In this document: one piece after another, positions 1-12,408 of the stretch
Layout of the letters: every line of letters starts with the position of its first letter
Numbering within the stretch: position 1 is the first letter of the stretch
Source: Bugula neritina
Lineage: Eukaryota; Bryozoa; Gymnolaemata; Cheilostomatida; Bugulidae
Reading direction: 5' to 3'
Length of the DNA: 64,000 nucleotides
Assembly (NCBI GenBank): GCA_964035545.1
Contig: OZ037770.1
Location: 15,784,642-15,848,641, forward strand
Notes under the pieces: model-generated
The model's input: the letters and a program-made list of their open reading frames with translations, nothing else
Told to the model about the DNA's origin: nothing
Database searches by the model: none
Made by a program: the position numbers and the translations under genes

Positions 1-517
1 ATAATCATAATCAAAAGCAAATAAGTTGCTGGCTATCATAGCGTTGATTATATTCATATTATTGATATTTGTTATATTCAATTAATCATTAGGCTATTTT
101 GTTCATTTTCTTACCATCATTCAGCCATACTCATTGTAATCTTGACTGTGACGTGTGAAGACTGATCGTCTTAGCCCTAAAGCCCGTCTAGTTCTACTTC
201 TAGCTGTAACTCTCACATATTTTAATTAATAATGAGCCAGGAGAATATTGGTTATCCTAGTAATTGTAACCTAATACTAGTTGGTCAGCTAAGATGCCCA
301 CTTCATTGTGCTGGTGCACAGAGTGAATAGTGTTTTCTTTGTTTGCCACATGCCCTAAAAAGGCAAAGTTTTGATTCTATGATAAAGGGCTGGTGAACAG
401 GTCTATGCAGACTGTTGTTGCAAACAATCAACTCTATGTGTTTTGCTGTCTAGGGTGGAGAAATAATATTTGACGGTGTTTCAGGCATCAACTGTGGTGA
501 GAGTTTGAGTAGCGGTG

Positions 518-3500
518 ATGGCGGCAGTTGGCCGTAGTCAGCGTGGTGGACAGGTCGTTGTTAGAGCCTCGGAGAATAGCGCTATTGACCCGGAAGCCCG
601 ACCTGAAGATGGAAAAGTGGAAAATGGTTGGTTTATTTCTTGAACGCGATGTTTATCTACTGTTTTGATATTTGTAGCTATTTTGGTGATTGAGGTGACT
701 GTTCTAAGTTACATATTTAAAAATTTTTCTAGGTTTTGGTACAAATACAAGGAGAGATGTTAAGGGAGGTAGGAAAGCAATGCTCTCGCTATTTTAGTTT
801 TTCTTCAGTAGGTCATGTGATTGTGTTGCATATACTATACTATATACAGTAGGTCATGTGATTGTGTTGTATAGACTTTGGCCAAACCTTATAAATCTGG
901 TGATTGGGCTCGTTGTTTGTCACTAGTAATCCTTGTGAGGAATGGTTACAGTGACTGTTTCACTCAGTCACTCTGACTCTCTCTTCCTCAGTAACTGTGA
1001 CACTCTCAGTCACTGTGACTCTCTCTCTCACTCAGTCACTGTGACACTCTCAGTCACTGTGACTCTCTTTCTTTGATAGACACAGAGTGACTCTCTTACT
1101 CAGTCACTGTGACTCTCTCTTCCTCAGTCACTGTGACACTCTCACTCAATCACTGTGACACTCCCAGTCACTGTGACTCTCTTACTGATACCCAGTGATT
1201 GAATAGCTTCTATTGTAAAGTAGCTGAGCTAGGAACTTATGCTTTAAAAGTAAAATATTAAAATTTAGAGCTAGAGTTTAATTCCTTTAAATTTATCTGC
1301 TCGAAAATAAGACTTCTGAATATCCTTGATTTGCCATGTGAACTACACAGTACATGGTACACTATACTATACTATATACTATACTATACTATACTATACT
1401 ATATAATATACTATACTATACACTATACTATACTATATACTATACTATACTATATACTATAATATATACTATACTATACTATATACTATACTATATACTA
1501 TACTATACTATATACTATACTATACTATATACTATAATATATACTATATTATACTATATACTATAATATATACTATACTATATACTATACTATACTATAC
1601 TATATACTATACTATATACTATAATATATACTATACTATACTATATACTATACTATACTATATACTATACTATATACTATAATATATACTATACTATATA
1701 CTATACTATACTATACTATATACTATACTATACACTATATACTATACTATACTATATACTATACTATACTATACTATATACTATACTATACTATACACTA
1801 TACTATACTATATACTATACTATACACTATATACTATACTATACACTATATACTATACTATACTATACACTATACTATACTATATACTATACTATACACT
1901 ATATACTATACTATATGCTATACTATACACTATATACTATACTATACACTATACTATACTTAGTTGTACACTATAACCAGTGTATAACTAAATAATACAC
2001 TATAGCCAGTGTATAACTAAGTAATACATAGCTTAGACATTGCATGTACTCATCTGTCAGTCTGGATGAGTCTGCTTTTCCTCAAAACAACTTGTCTAAA
2101 AATGCATTGCCAGGTTGCTGCAGGTGGCTTGCTGTCACTTTATCTTCTCTCAGGCTGCCACAGGTGACCCTGCTGCCTGTATACCATGTATATTATACTA
2201 CTCTAGCATTCAGCTAGTAACTAATAACTAGTGACTAGTAACTAATAACTAGTGACTAGTGACTAGTAACTAATAACTAGTAACTAATAACTAGTAACAT
2301 GTATTTTAGTCGTCAAGAAGTGGCTGGTTTATGAAGACAGAGTCATCGCTGACAAAATTCAGAAAGAGGAAAGTGAGTTGTTGGGTCTACTTGTATCTGT
2401 TCTGGGCCAGTAGTCTGGGTCTGGGCCAGTAGTCTGGGTCTGGGCCAGTGGTCTGGGCCAGTAATGTATACCAATCATGTAGTATATGAATGGCTGACAT
2501 GTTGGTATAAAGTCTGCATATACTGAGTTTAAACAGGAAATATGCTGCATGGCTGTTATATGGATGTTTTGTTGTTGTTACAATGGCACTTTATTTATTC
2601 TATCAACATGCAGTATAACACAGCATACAGTATAACACAGTATAATACAGTATACCAGCTGGTGTAGCTTACACAATGTTGTCATTCACTGGGCTAATGT
2701 ATAGTAATCAGTTATAGTACACTCTCTGCAGTATGTCTGTCCCCCTCCTACAGTCAGGGGTTGTGACTACACCACTGTGTATGGCAGCTACCACTAACTG
2801 TTGTGTCTGGTCTCCTTACAGTTGAACACCACTACAACAAGAACAGGTTCAACAGACGCACGGTACGAGACGACATTCCCGTAGCCAAGGCCGTCTACAC
2901 TCAGGAAGAGGCTAGAGCCCAGTATGAACGGATGAAGCAGCTTGAAGAGCGCAAGAGACTGTATGACTCATATTACTAGTTGTCTCCTCTCTCAGTGTCT
3001 ACTGAAGTTATCTCCTCTCTCAGTGTCTACTGAAGTTATCTCCTCTCTCAGTATCTACTGAAGTTGTCTCCTCTCTCAGTGTCTACTGAAGTTGTTTCCT
3101 CTCTCAGTATAACATAGTTGTTATGCTGATGTAGAGTTGTCTGCTTTCAGCTGATCATTCAGTCTGGAATACTGTTAGTCTCTCTTTTCAGGGCCGAACA
3201 GGATGAAAGTTTTGCTAAACAACTTCAGTCTGAGTTAACGGATGAGGAGAGAGCAGAGGTGCGTAGGAAACAACTGCATGATCAGGTATGTTTACCTGTA
3301 GACTCATCACCCAGACTATCTCTGTGTGTGTCTGAGTTGTGACGTACAGTGGAGTTGTGACGTACAGTAGAGTTGTAACGTACAGTAGAGTTGTAACGTA
3401 CAGTAGAGTTGTAACGTACAGTAGAGTTGTAACGTACAGTTGAGTTGTGACGTACAGTAGAGTTGTGACGTACAGTAGAGTTGTAACGTACAGTAGAGTT

Positions 3501-6500
3501 GTAACATACAGTAGAGTTGTAACGTACAGTTGAGTTGTGACGTACAGTAGAGTTGTGACGTACAGTAGAGTTGTAACGTACAGTAGAGTTGTAACGTACA
3601 GTAGAGTTGTAACGTACAGTTGAGTTGTGACGTACAGTAGAGTTGTGACGTACAGTAGAGTTGTAACGTACAGTAGAGTTGTAACATACAGTAGAGTTGT
3701 AACGTACAGTTGAGTTGTGACGTACAGTAGAGTTGTGACGTACAGTAGAGTTGTAACGTACAGTAGAGTTGTAACGTACAGTAGAGTTGTAACATACAGT
3801 AGAGTTGTAACGTACAGTTGAGTTGTGACGTACAGTAGAGTTGTGACGTACAGTAGAGTTGTAACGTACAGTAGAGTTGTAACGTACAGTAGAGTTGTAA
3901 CGTACAGTAGAGTTGTAACGTACAGTAGAGTTGTGACGTACAGTAGAGTTGTAACGTACAGTTGAGTTGTGACGTACAGTAGAGTTGTGACGTACAGTAG
4001 AGTTGTAACGTACAGTAGAGTTGTAACGTACAGTAGAGTTGTAACGTACAGTAGAGTTGTAACGTACAGTTGAGTTGTGACGTACAGTAGAGTTGTAACG
4101 TACAGTTGAGTTGTGACGTACAGTAGAGTTGTGACGTACAGTAGAGTTGTAACGTACAGTAGAGTTGTAACATACAGTAGAGTTGTAACGTACAGTTGAG
4201 TTGTGACGTACAGTAGAGTTGTGACGTACAGTAGAGTTGTAACGTACAGTAGAGTTGTAACGTACAGTAGAGTTGTAACGTACAGTAGAGTTGTAACGTA
4301 CAGTAGAGTTGTGACGTACAGTAGAGTTGTAACGTACAGTTGAGTTGTGACGTACAGTAGAGTTGTGACGTACAGTAGAGTTGTAACGTACAGTAGAGTT
4401 GTAACATACAGTAGAGTTGTAACGTACATCCAGGTCGTGTGGAATCACCTCCAACACGTAAGACAGCATCCACCGGCACACCAGAGCGGTCCCGCAGTCG
4501 GAGACCACGCAGTGCCCGGCCGGTCTCAGGTACATTGCCTCCACTAACCCAGCTTCTTACCTCCCGGCTTTCCTTGTTTAGATCTCTTGCTTTTTATTGC
4601 TGCTGCTTGCTAGCTGACTGTTTGTCGGTAGACTTCTTGACATCTATTGACTTCTGTTGACTCGTGTTGACTCGTGTTGACTTGTGTTGACTCGTGTTGA
4701 CTTTTGTTGATTTTTGTTGACTTCCACTAACTCTTGTTAGTTTCCACTAACTCTTGTTAGTTTCCACTAACTCTTGTTAGTTTCCACTAACTCTTGTTAG
4801 TTTCCACTAACTCTTGTTAGTTTCCACTAACTCTTGTTAGTTTCCACTAACTCTTGTTAGTTTCATTTGAGAATTGAAATTTGCTGGAAGATTCTTTCTA
4901 CGAGTATATATATTAGTAGCTCATGTTGATTGAATATCTTACTCTCTTGTAAACCAGAGCTTCTCTATTTCCTTAGCCTTAGTTCTATAGAGTAACATAT
5001 GAGTGACAGTGATTATATAACCTCAGTCTACCCTCATATCTCTTAGAATATCTACTTCTTTAAACTCAATATTCTTACCTCCATAATCAGAGATCCCCTT
5101 CAGTTTCTTCCAGTTTTACTCGTAGGTCTTCTGATGGAAATTATGCTAGCTTTTGTCTTCTGCTTACTTCCCTGTGTTGCTATTCGCTGCTGACACTGAG
5201 AGATCGCTGCCTTCCTGCTGCCTCAATAACTGGTAGAGCTGTGTGAAGTGCTAGTTGTGTGATTTAACCCGGGTGCTGTTCTACCTCCTTTACCTGCGTT
5301 TACTACAACTCTCTGTTGCTATGCAACTGTTGCTAATGGTAACGACACACTTCACAGGAATTTGCCAGACACATGCAGGAGAGAGAGGCGCGTATGAGAT
5401 ACGACCCCGCTCCCAGCGTGCACAGTCCCCCCAGAACTTCAGGCTATCACTCAAGCTATGCCAGTCCACCAGGTAGACGGTCTCCAATGGATCCGCGGGG
5501 AGGTGACTACCAGCAGCTCAGCGAGGTAACTTCTTCCTTCACCTTCACGTTGACCTTCACCTTGGTTATGATGTTCTTATCACGCAGCTGTGACTGTAAT
5601 GCTGCAACTTAACTGTATTGAAGGCGGTGGGCGGACCGACATTAGATAGTCTACAAACTCCTACTTTAACCTCTCAAAACTCTTTCCCCGATGAAGACTT
5701 TGATGAAGAGACTTTGGAAGCAGAAGACAGGGTGAGTAGCCAATCAGAGTCGTGTAGATGTAAATTGTTGTCAATACGTGGGTTGATTGAAAGGTGATAA
5801 GCGTCATCTAGGTATAGGCATCTCACATTAGTGCTGTCGGTTGTAACCACTGTGTGATTAGTTCTGTGGCTCTCCTCTTTCTGCACAATGAGAATTGTAG
5901 TGTATTTGTGATTGGTTAAATGTTTGTATTCACATTTGTGATTGGTTAAATGTTTGTATTCACATTTGTGATTGGTTGATGTGCGCTAGGAGTTGGCGAT
6001 ACGTCTGCAGAAAGAGGAAGAGGAGAGGTATGAGCGGAAGAAACAGCAAAGGATGTTGGCTAAGGAAAGGAAGAGACTGGAAAAGCTGATTTCTCAGTCA
6101 CAGCAGCGGGGTTTGTAGAGCAGATTAGAACCAATCAGAACTGAGATAAGAACCCTTTAGCCAATCAGAACTGAGATGAGAACTCATTAGCCAATCAGAA
6201 CTGAGATGAGAACTCTTTAGCTAATCAGAACTGAGATGAGAACTCTGTATAGACTCCTTTTCATATATCAGTGAAGGAGTGTAGCCTTTGATCTTGTAGA
6301 ACAAGCAGCAGTAGCGGGTCCCAGGCTCTCCCGACCTCCTAGAGAAGATGATGACGGAGATTTCAGCGACTTCTACATTCCTCCGGATCCGAGCATGTCT
6401 CCCGAGCAGAGCAGACTTCTGCAGGAGGAGCAGGACGCTGAGCTGGCCAGACTGATGCAGGACCAGGAGAAGAGGCGGACCCCCAGTGATCTGCTGAAAG

Positions 6501-9500
6501 AGAGGCTCCGGCAAGTGGAGGCTCAGGACTTGGAGTTGGCCAAAATTATTCAGGAGGAAGAAAATCTGCGAGCCAAACGCCGAACTTTGAGACACCAGCA
6601 AAAAGTTCTACAGCAGCAGGTATTGTTATATAGGAGCAGGTATTGTTATATAGGAGCAGGTATTATTATATAGGAGCAGGTATTGTTATATAGGAGCAGG
6701 TATTATTATATAGGAGCAGGTATTGTTATATAGGAGCAGGTATTATTATATAGGAGCAGGTACTGTTATATAGGAGCAGGTATTGTTATATAGGAGCAGG
6801 TACTGTTATATAGGAGCAGGTATTGTTATATAGGAGCAGGTATTGTTATATAGGAGCAGGTACTGTTATATAGGAGCAGGTACTGTTATATAGGAGCAGG
6901 TATTGTTATATAGGAGCAGGTATTGTTATATAGGAGCAGGTATTATTATATAGGAGCAGGTATTGTTATATAGGAGCAGGTATTATTATATAGGAGCAGG
7001 TACTGTTATATAGGAGCAGGTATTGTTATATAGGAGCAGGTATTGTTATATAGGAGCAGGTATTGTTATATAGGAGCAGGTATTGTTATATAGGAGCAGG
7101 TATTGTTATATAGATACCAATGTGAGAAGCTCCTACTGAGATGGTTGTTAGTGAATTGTAGTGAATGTAGTGAATTTCTTGTTACTGTTTACTTATTCTC
7201 TCACATGTTGCTGGTGTCGTATTGTAGAAAACTGGTGGCGCTTTGCCCAAGGTTTGTATGATTAACAGCAGACACCTGAAAGCACTGACTAGTCTTGTCA
7301 CAGGACGTGTTTCTTGTCATCTTGTGACTCATAGTGCATGATTCATACCTGCTTTAATCTGCCACACACCTGACTTATATCACATGACTCACTTGTTTCA
7401 GTCTGCCACACACTTGCCTTATATCACTTGACTCACACCTGTTTCAGTCTGCCACACACTTGCCTTATATCACATGACTCACCTGTTTCAGTCTGCCACA
7501 CACTTGACTTATATCACATGACTCACACCTGTTTCAGTCTGCCACACACTTGACTTATATCACATGACTCAGATTTCCTTAAGAATTTATGAATGTCTGT
7601 CAACACTGGTTTGCACACTAACGCTGCGTCGTGCCACTGGCTACAACTAGTTTGTTTCAGTTTAATAGATTTATTGCTTTGCTTGTTTCCAAATATTTGG
7701 AGTTGTTTACCCGTAGTTAGTCGCTGCTTGTTTTGTTAGAAATTGTTTGCTCCTCTCAATGTGTCTCTATATCTGGGACTCATATATATCTGAACTCATA
7801 TATATCTGGACTCGTGTATATCTGTCTCGTGTGTTGTGTAGAGGGAAGTGGCGGAAAGGATGGCCTCCCACAACAGTCCCAGTCAGACTCTGAGTAGCAC
7901 AGCGTCGTACGGCGCACCACCAACTGACCAATCAGCACACAGCACACAGTCCTCTCAGCACCATGCCAGGTCTTCATCTGGTGGGAACAGACCAGCCAGT
8001 GGTCACTACGGCTCTCTGGAGTCGGGGAGAAAAGATTCAGATAGACAACTTCTCCAGTCTTCTGTTGGTAGATCACCCAGTGGAACTAATGTTTCAGCAT
8101 ACAGGGTTAGCGGCTCAGGATACGGGGCCAGTGGCCCCGCATATGGGGCCAGTCATCCTGTACACAGAACTGGTGGTCCAGTTGACAGGAGCAATGGTTC
8201 GGCACATGGTGCTGGTGGTCCAGTGCTTGCAACAAGTGGTGCATTATATGGAGTCAGCAGTCCAGTTGACAGAGCCAGTGGTCCAGTTGACAGAGCCGGT
8301 GGTCCAGTTGACAGAGCCGGTGGTCCAGTTAACAGAGCCGGTGGTCCAGTTGACAGAGCCGGTGGTCCACTTGACAGAGCCAGCGGTCCAACTGCTCAGG
8401 ATGGACACGCACAGCTCAGATCTCAAGAATACTCATCACCCAAGAGAGACAATCCAGAGAGCAGAGCCAGTGCTGGTCTGCCCAGAACCAACCTTCCTGC
8501 TGCTGGATCTCGTCAGGTGAGGATGCCTATTGACCTCCCCAACCGTATGATGCAGAACACAGACCTCTCCGACAATCGAGGTGTGCAAACATCAGTCGGC
8601 AGATCTGAGCCGTCGGAGTTTCGGGCTCCGAGTAGAGACATGTACGCCGAGAAGCCATCTGCTGGACGGGGCGCTTACTCTCCCACCCGTAACAACAGAG
8701 GTCAGTGTTTCTAAACAGCAGGCTATTCTCTTATTTGATACTCTATGTTTTCTATTGAAGGGTTTTTATCATTTCACTTGACAATCAGGTGGTTATTGTT
8801 TTGCCAGATGTGTCACCTCCAGGTCCTGCCTTACCGGAGAGACGGTACAGAGATGATTTCCAGATGTCCCAGAGTTCTGTTCACCAAGTTGGGCCACACA
8901 CACACCAAGTTGGGCCACACACACACCAAGTTGGGCCACACACACACCAAACTGGGCCACACGCACACCAAACTGGGTCACACGCACACCAATCTGGGCC
9001 ACACACACACCAACCTGGACCACACACACACCAACCTGGGCCACACACACAGCAGCCTAGTAGATTATCTCAGGAAAGACAGGGATACCATGATAATGGA
9101 GAGGAAGCTCGGAGTAGAGCGCTGGACATGCCTCCATACAGGGGGTTACATCCGCCCCCTTACCACAACAGTCGCAGCAGATCCCAGGAGTGAGTATTGA
9201 GGGGGTTTGAGAGTTTATAACGCTGCTTTATTCAATCATCTGTCACACTGGTTCCTCTCTCTTCCGCTAGGTCTAGTGAGGGGGCACCCTCCAGTCCCCG
9301 TAGTGCAGAAACCCACTACGATGCTCCCTGGGACATGTCTCAGCTGGAGAGTCAGCTGCTGAGAGACGCCTCTGTCAACCAGAATGCTCAGCCCATCAAA
9401 CCCAGACAAGTTAGTCCTCCAGGACGGAGGGGGGAGCCTCCCAGTCCGCACCGGAGCCCTCAACATGTGTGAGTATCTCAGTCTACACTTTAGTCCTTGT

Positions 9501-12408
9501 CTATGGTACTGTGTGGTACTGTGTGGTACTGTGTGGTGCTGTATGGTACTGTGTCGTACTGTGTGATACTGTATGGTACTGTATAGTACTGTATGGTACT
9601 GTATGATACTGTGTGGTGCTGTATGGTACTGTATGGTGCTGTATGGTACTGTATGGTACTGTATGATACTGTATGGTACTGTGTGGTACTGTGTGGTACT
9701 GTATGGTACTGTATGGTACTGTATGATACTGTGTGGTACTGTATGGTACTGTATGGTACTGTGTGGTACTGTATGGTACTGTATGATACTGTGTGGTGCT
9801 GTGTGGTACTGTATGGTACTGTGTGGTACTGTGTGATACTGTATGGTACTGTATGGTACTGTGTGGTACTGTATGGTACTGTATGGTACTGTGTGGTACT
9901 GTATGGTACTGTATGGTACTGTGTGGTACTGTGTGATACTGTATGGTACTGTATGGTACTGTATGGTACTGTATGGTACTGTGTGGTACTGTGTGGTACT
10001 GTATGGTACTGTGTGGTACTGTGTGATACTGTATGGTACTGTATGGTACTGTGTGGTACTGTATGGTACTGTATGGTACTGTGTGGTACTGTATGGTACT
10101 GTATGGTACTGTGTGGTACTGTATGGTACTAATGTGGTACTGTATGGTACTGTATGATACTGTGTGGTACTGTGTGGTACTGTGTGATACTGTATGGTAC
10201 TGTGTGGTACTGTGTGATACTGTATAGTACTGTGTGGTACTGTGTGGTACTGTATTGTACTGTGTGGTGCTGTGTGGTACTGTGTGGTACTGTATGACAC
10301 TGTGTGGTGCTGTGTGGTACTGTATGGTACTGTGTGGTACTGTATGATACTGTATGGTACTGTATGGTACTGTGTGGTACTGTGTGGTACTGTATGGTGC
10401 TAATGTGGTACTAATGTGGTGCTAATTGCAGGCCTGGCCCAGGAGGCAGGCCCCTCGTAGAACAGAATGAAGAGGGACTGTTTGTAATGAATATAGCGGA
10501 GATGCTGGATCCTACTTACGGCAGACGTCAAGGGCCAAGGTCATCGGGGACAGATCCTAGTTCATCTCGCGGTATGTTCTTCAAGTAGACTGTGTACCGT
10601 CCTATTATACAGCGTTATACTATACATAGTGATATACTGTACATAGTGATATACTGTACATAGTGATATACTATACATAGTGATATACTATACATAGTGA
10701 TATACTATACATAGTGATATACTATACATAGTGATATACTATACACAGTGTTAGTACGCACTGTTAGTACACAGTGTTAGTACGCAGTGTTAGTACGCAC
10801 TGTTAGTACATAGTGCGAGTACACGTGTCATCTTGGTAGACGAACTCAATACAAGACAAACACCTCTGTCAGCAGTTGTTATGTAACTTCAGCTGCTTTC
10901 TGTCCAGACACTTGGACACCTGCCAGACATTACTCCACTCTTTCTCTAGTAGTAAACACACCTGAACTGGCAGTTTGTTGTTCCGTCTAATTAACAGCCA
11001 CTCAAGTATTTCCCTCCCAAAATATTTGCTCTGGAAGTCTGTTTTGTTGAGAGGCAGAAATACTGCTGCGTGTTTACGTAACACTCGGTGTTTGTAGTTC
11101 TTTCTTAAACTGAGTTTCACCTTCCACACTATGCAAGATATCCACTTCTTCCACTATCTGTATCCACTCCTTCCAGTATCTGTATCCACTCCTTCTACTA
11201 CCTGTATCCACTCCTTCCACTACCTGTATCCACTCCTTATACTATCTGTATCCACTCCTTCTACTGTCTGGTTTGTCCCCCTTTTGTTATGGTGCCTATT
11301 TAATGACCTGTGGTCAGTTATTTAATGACCTGTGGTCAGTTCTTGGTCTCATTAAGTTCCTCTCCTTAGTGTTTGTTTATAGTTTGGGTTATTTTGTTGA
11401 ACTCTTCAGGACTTAATATTTGTAACCAGAAACAACTACAGGCAGCAATTCTCGCTGCCAAACACTCACTTGTTTGTTAGTAGTTGAGTGGTTAGTGAGG
11501 TGTTGGCTCTGAGAGCTGGTGGTGAGTCAATATTATTCTAACTTATTCATCCCCTGCCCCACACTCTGTCACGTACCCTGCCCCACACTCTGCCCCTCAC
11601 TCTGCCCCACACTCTGTCACATACTCTGCCCCATCCCCTGCCCCACACTCTGCCCCACATTCTGTCACATACCTCCTCTGTCACATACTCTGCCCCACAC
11701 TCTGCCCCACATTCTGTCACACACTCTGCCCCACACTCTGTCACATACTCTGTCACACACTCTGCCCCATACCTCCTCTGTCACATACCTCCTCTGTCAC
11801 ATACTCTGCCCCATACTCTGCCCCATACCCTGCCCCATACTCTGCCCCATACTCTGTCACATACTCTGTCACATACCCTGCCCCACACTCTGCCCCACAT
11901 TCTGTCACACACTCTGCCCCACACTCTGTCACATATTCTGTCACACACTCTGCCCCATACCTCCTCTGTCACATACCTCCTCTGTCACATACCCTGCCCC
12001 GTACTCTGCCCCACACTCTGTCACGTACTCTGTCACACACTCTGTCACATACCCTGCCCCGTACTCTGCCCCACACTCTGTCACGTACTCTGTCACACAC
12101 TCTGTCACACACTCTGTCACATACCCTGCCCCGTACTCTGTCACACCTTCTCTGTCACATGTTCTTCGGTTAGTTCGTAAGATGCTGACAACATTTAATC
12201 CCAAATTCTTTCTATTCTGTCACCAACTCAGCTATCTCTTTGAACCTTGTACACTCGTCTCTGCTTTACATCATATTCAGAGTTGTCTTCCCTTGTAGGG
12301 TATGAAGCACCAGCCAGCTCTGCAGACGGAGATATCACCGCTATAGCTGGTTCCAGACGACACGGTAAGAAGCCGTCTGGCAAACGGGAGTCTTGTAAGC
12401 AGCAGTAG
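518..12408 (+). CDS. CCDC50: CCDC50 (Ymer)-like coiled-coil protein, 15 exons, about 976 aa
   Basis: Exons: 518-626, 2310-2372, 2822-2960, 3192-3285, 4434-4529 (least certain), 5358-5525, 5624-5731, 5990-6110, 6300-6619, 7228-7251, 7842-8700, 8808-9189, 9271-9468, 10432-10571, 12299-12408. All junctions are GT-AG with matching phase and the frame stays open to a TAG. Exons 2-4 match the CCDC50 N-terminal domain: motifs KKWLVYEDRVIADKIQKEE, IEHHYNKNR and VAKAVYTQEEARAQYE. Charged helices with LAxxLQxEEE patterns (exons 4, 8, 9) continue the coiled coil. In vertebrates the family is a ubiquitin-binding cytoplasmic adaptor of receptor-tyrosine-kinase and NF-kB signalling; that role is family knowledge. 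The long low-complexity C-terminal half is unusual: a 7-residue SGPVDRA repeat in exon 11 and an HQVGPHT repeat in exon 12. The protein is much longer than vertebrate CCDC50. The start ATG sits in a good context (gtgATGg) and opens the only coding exon upstream. Confidence 0.85.
985..1195. repeat. CAGTCACTGTGAC-type repeat, CCDC50 intron 1
   Basis: Irregular tandem copies of cagtcactgtgac with ctctct spacers; the core is itself palindromic (gtcac/gtgac). Confidence 0.75.
1360..1960. repeat. TATAC/TATAG satellite, CCDC50 intron 1
   Basis: About 600 bp of tatac/tactata units, almost free of G. Confidence 0.9.
2981..3110. repeat. Short 33-bp repeat, CCDC50 intron 3
   Basis: Four copies of tcctctctcagtgtctactg plus aagttgtc. 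Each includes a pyrimidine run followed by CAG, an acceptor look-alike upstream of the true acceptor at 3191. Confidence 0.75.
3340..4428. repeat. 18-bp minisatellite, CCDC50 intron 4
   Basis: About 60 copies of gtagagttgtaacgtaca with a/g and a/t variants in a higher-order order of several units. Reads open in three minus frames only because the unit length is a multiple of three. The array runs into the acceptor cgtacatccag at 4433. Confidence 0.9.
4725..4862. repeat. 20-bp palindromic repeat, CCDC50 intron 5
   Basis: Seven copies of cactaactcttgttagtttc; ctaac and gttag arms make each unit a small hairpin. Confidence 0.85.
6113..6245. repeat. CCAAT-containing 33-bp repeat, CCDC50 intron 8
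   Basis: Four copies of a unit containing ccaatcagaactgagatgag; each carries a consensus CCAAT box. Confidence 0.8.
6620..7113. repeat. 20-bp splice-donor minisatellite, CCDC50 intron 9
   Basis: About 25 copies of gtattgttatataggagcag. The first base is the true donor after exon 9 (agcag|gtattg), and every unit repeats gagcag|gtattg. Each unit also has tatag before gagcag, giving an AG-6 nt-GT mini-exon pattern. Confidence 0.92.
7321..7570. repeat. About 46-bp repeat, CCDC50 intron 10
   Basis: Five copies built on cacctgtttcagtctgccac and acttgccttatatcacatga. Confidence 0.8.
8254..8392 (+). repeat. Coding 21-bp repeat (SGPVDRA) in CCDC50 exon 11
   Basis: About six copies of a 21-nt unit (ggtccagttgacagagcc plus three) encode SGPVDRA/GGPVDRA. 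Length is a multiple of three, so the frame is kept. Confidence 0.88.
8876..9055 (+). repeat. Coding 21-bp repeat (HQVGPHT) in CCDC50 exon 12
   Basis: Eight copies of caagttgggccacacacac-type units encode HQ(V/T/S/P)G(P/S)H(T/A). Confidence 0.88.
9500..10425. repeat. 10-bp minisatellite, CCDC50 intron 13
   Basis: About 90 copies of ggtactgtat/ggtactgtgt fill the intron. Open frames on both strands here are artefacts. Confidence 0.92.
10604..10815. repeat. Two short repeats, CCDC50 intron 14
   Basis: atatactatacatagtg (17 bp) about nine times, then gttagtacgcact variants. Confidence 0.8.
11550..12160. repeat. CTCTGYCMCA repeat, CCDC50 intron 14
   Basis: About 600 bp of cacactctgccc / ctctgtcacata units, strongly pyrimidine-rich on the transcribed strand. 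A smaller repeat (ccactccttccactacctgt) lies at 11129-11265. Confidence 0.88.

Noticed and set aside
1360-1960. AT-rich run as an origin or matrix attachment site
   Set aside because: It is a simple TATAC satellite like several others in the window; nothing distinguishes it functionally.
3215-4544. Long minus-strand open frames of about 400 codons
   Set aside because: They are translations of the 18-bp array in three frames at once; a unit length divisible by three keeps all of them open. The plus strand is a CCDC50 intron.
9236-10300. Large open frames in the 10-bp GGTACTGTAT array on both strands
   Set aside because: Pure repeat translation inside CCDC50 intron 13; only the flanking non-repeat parts are exons.
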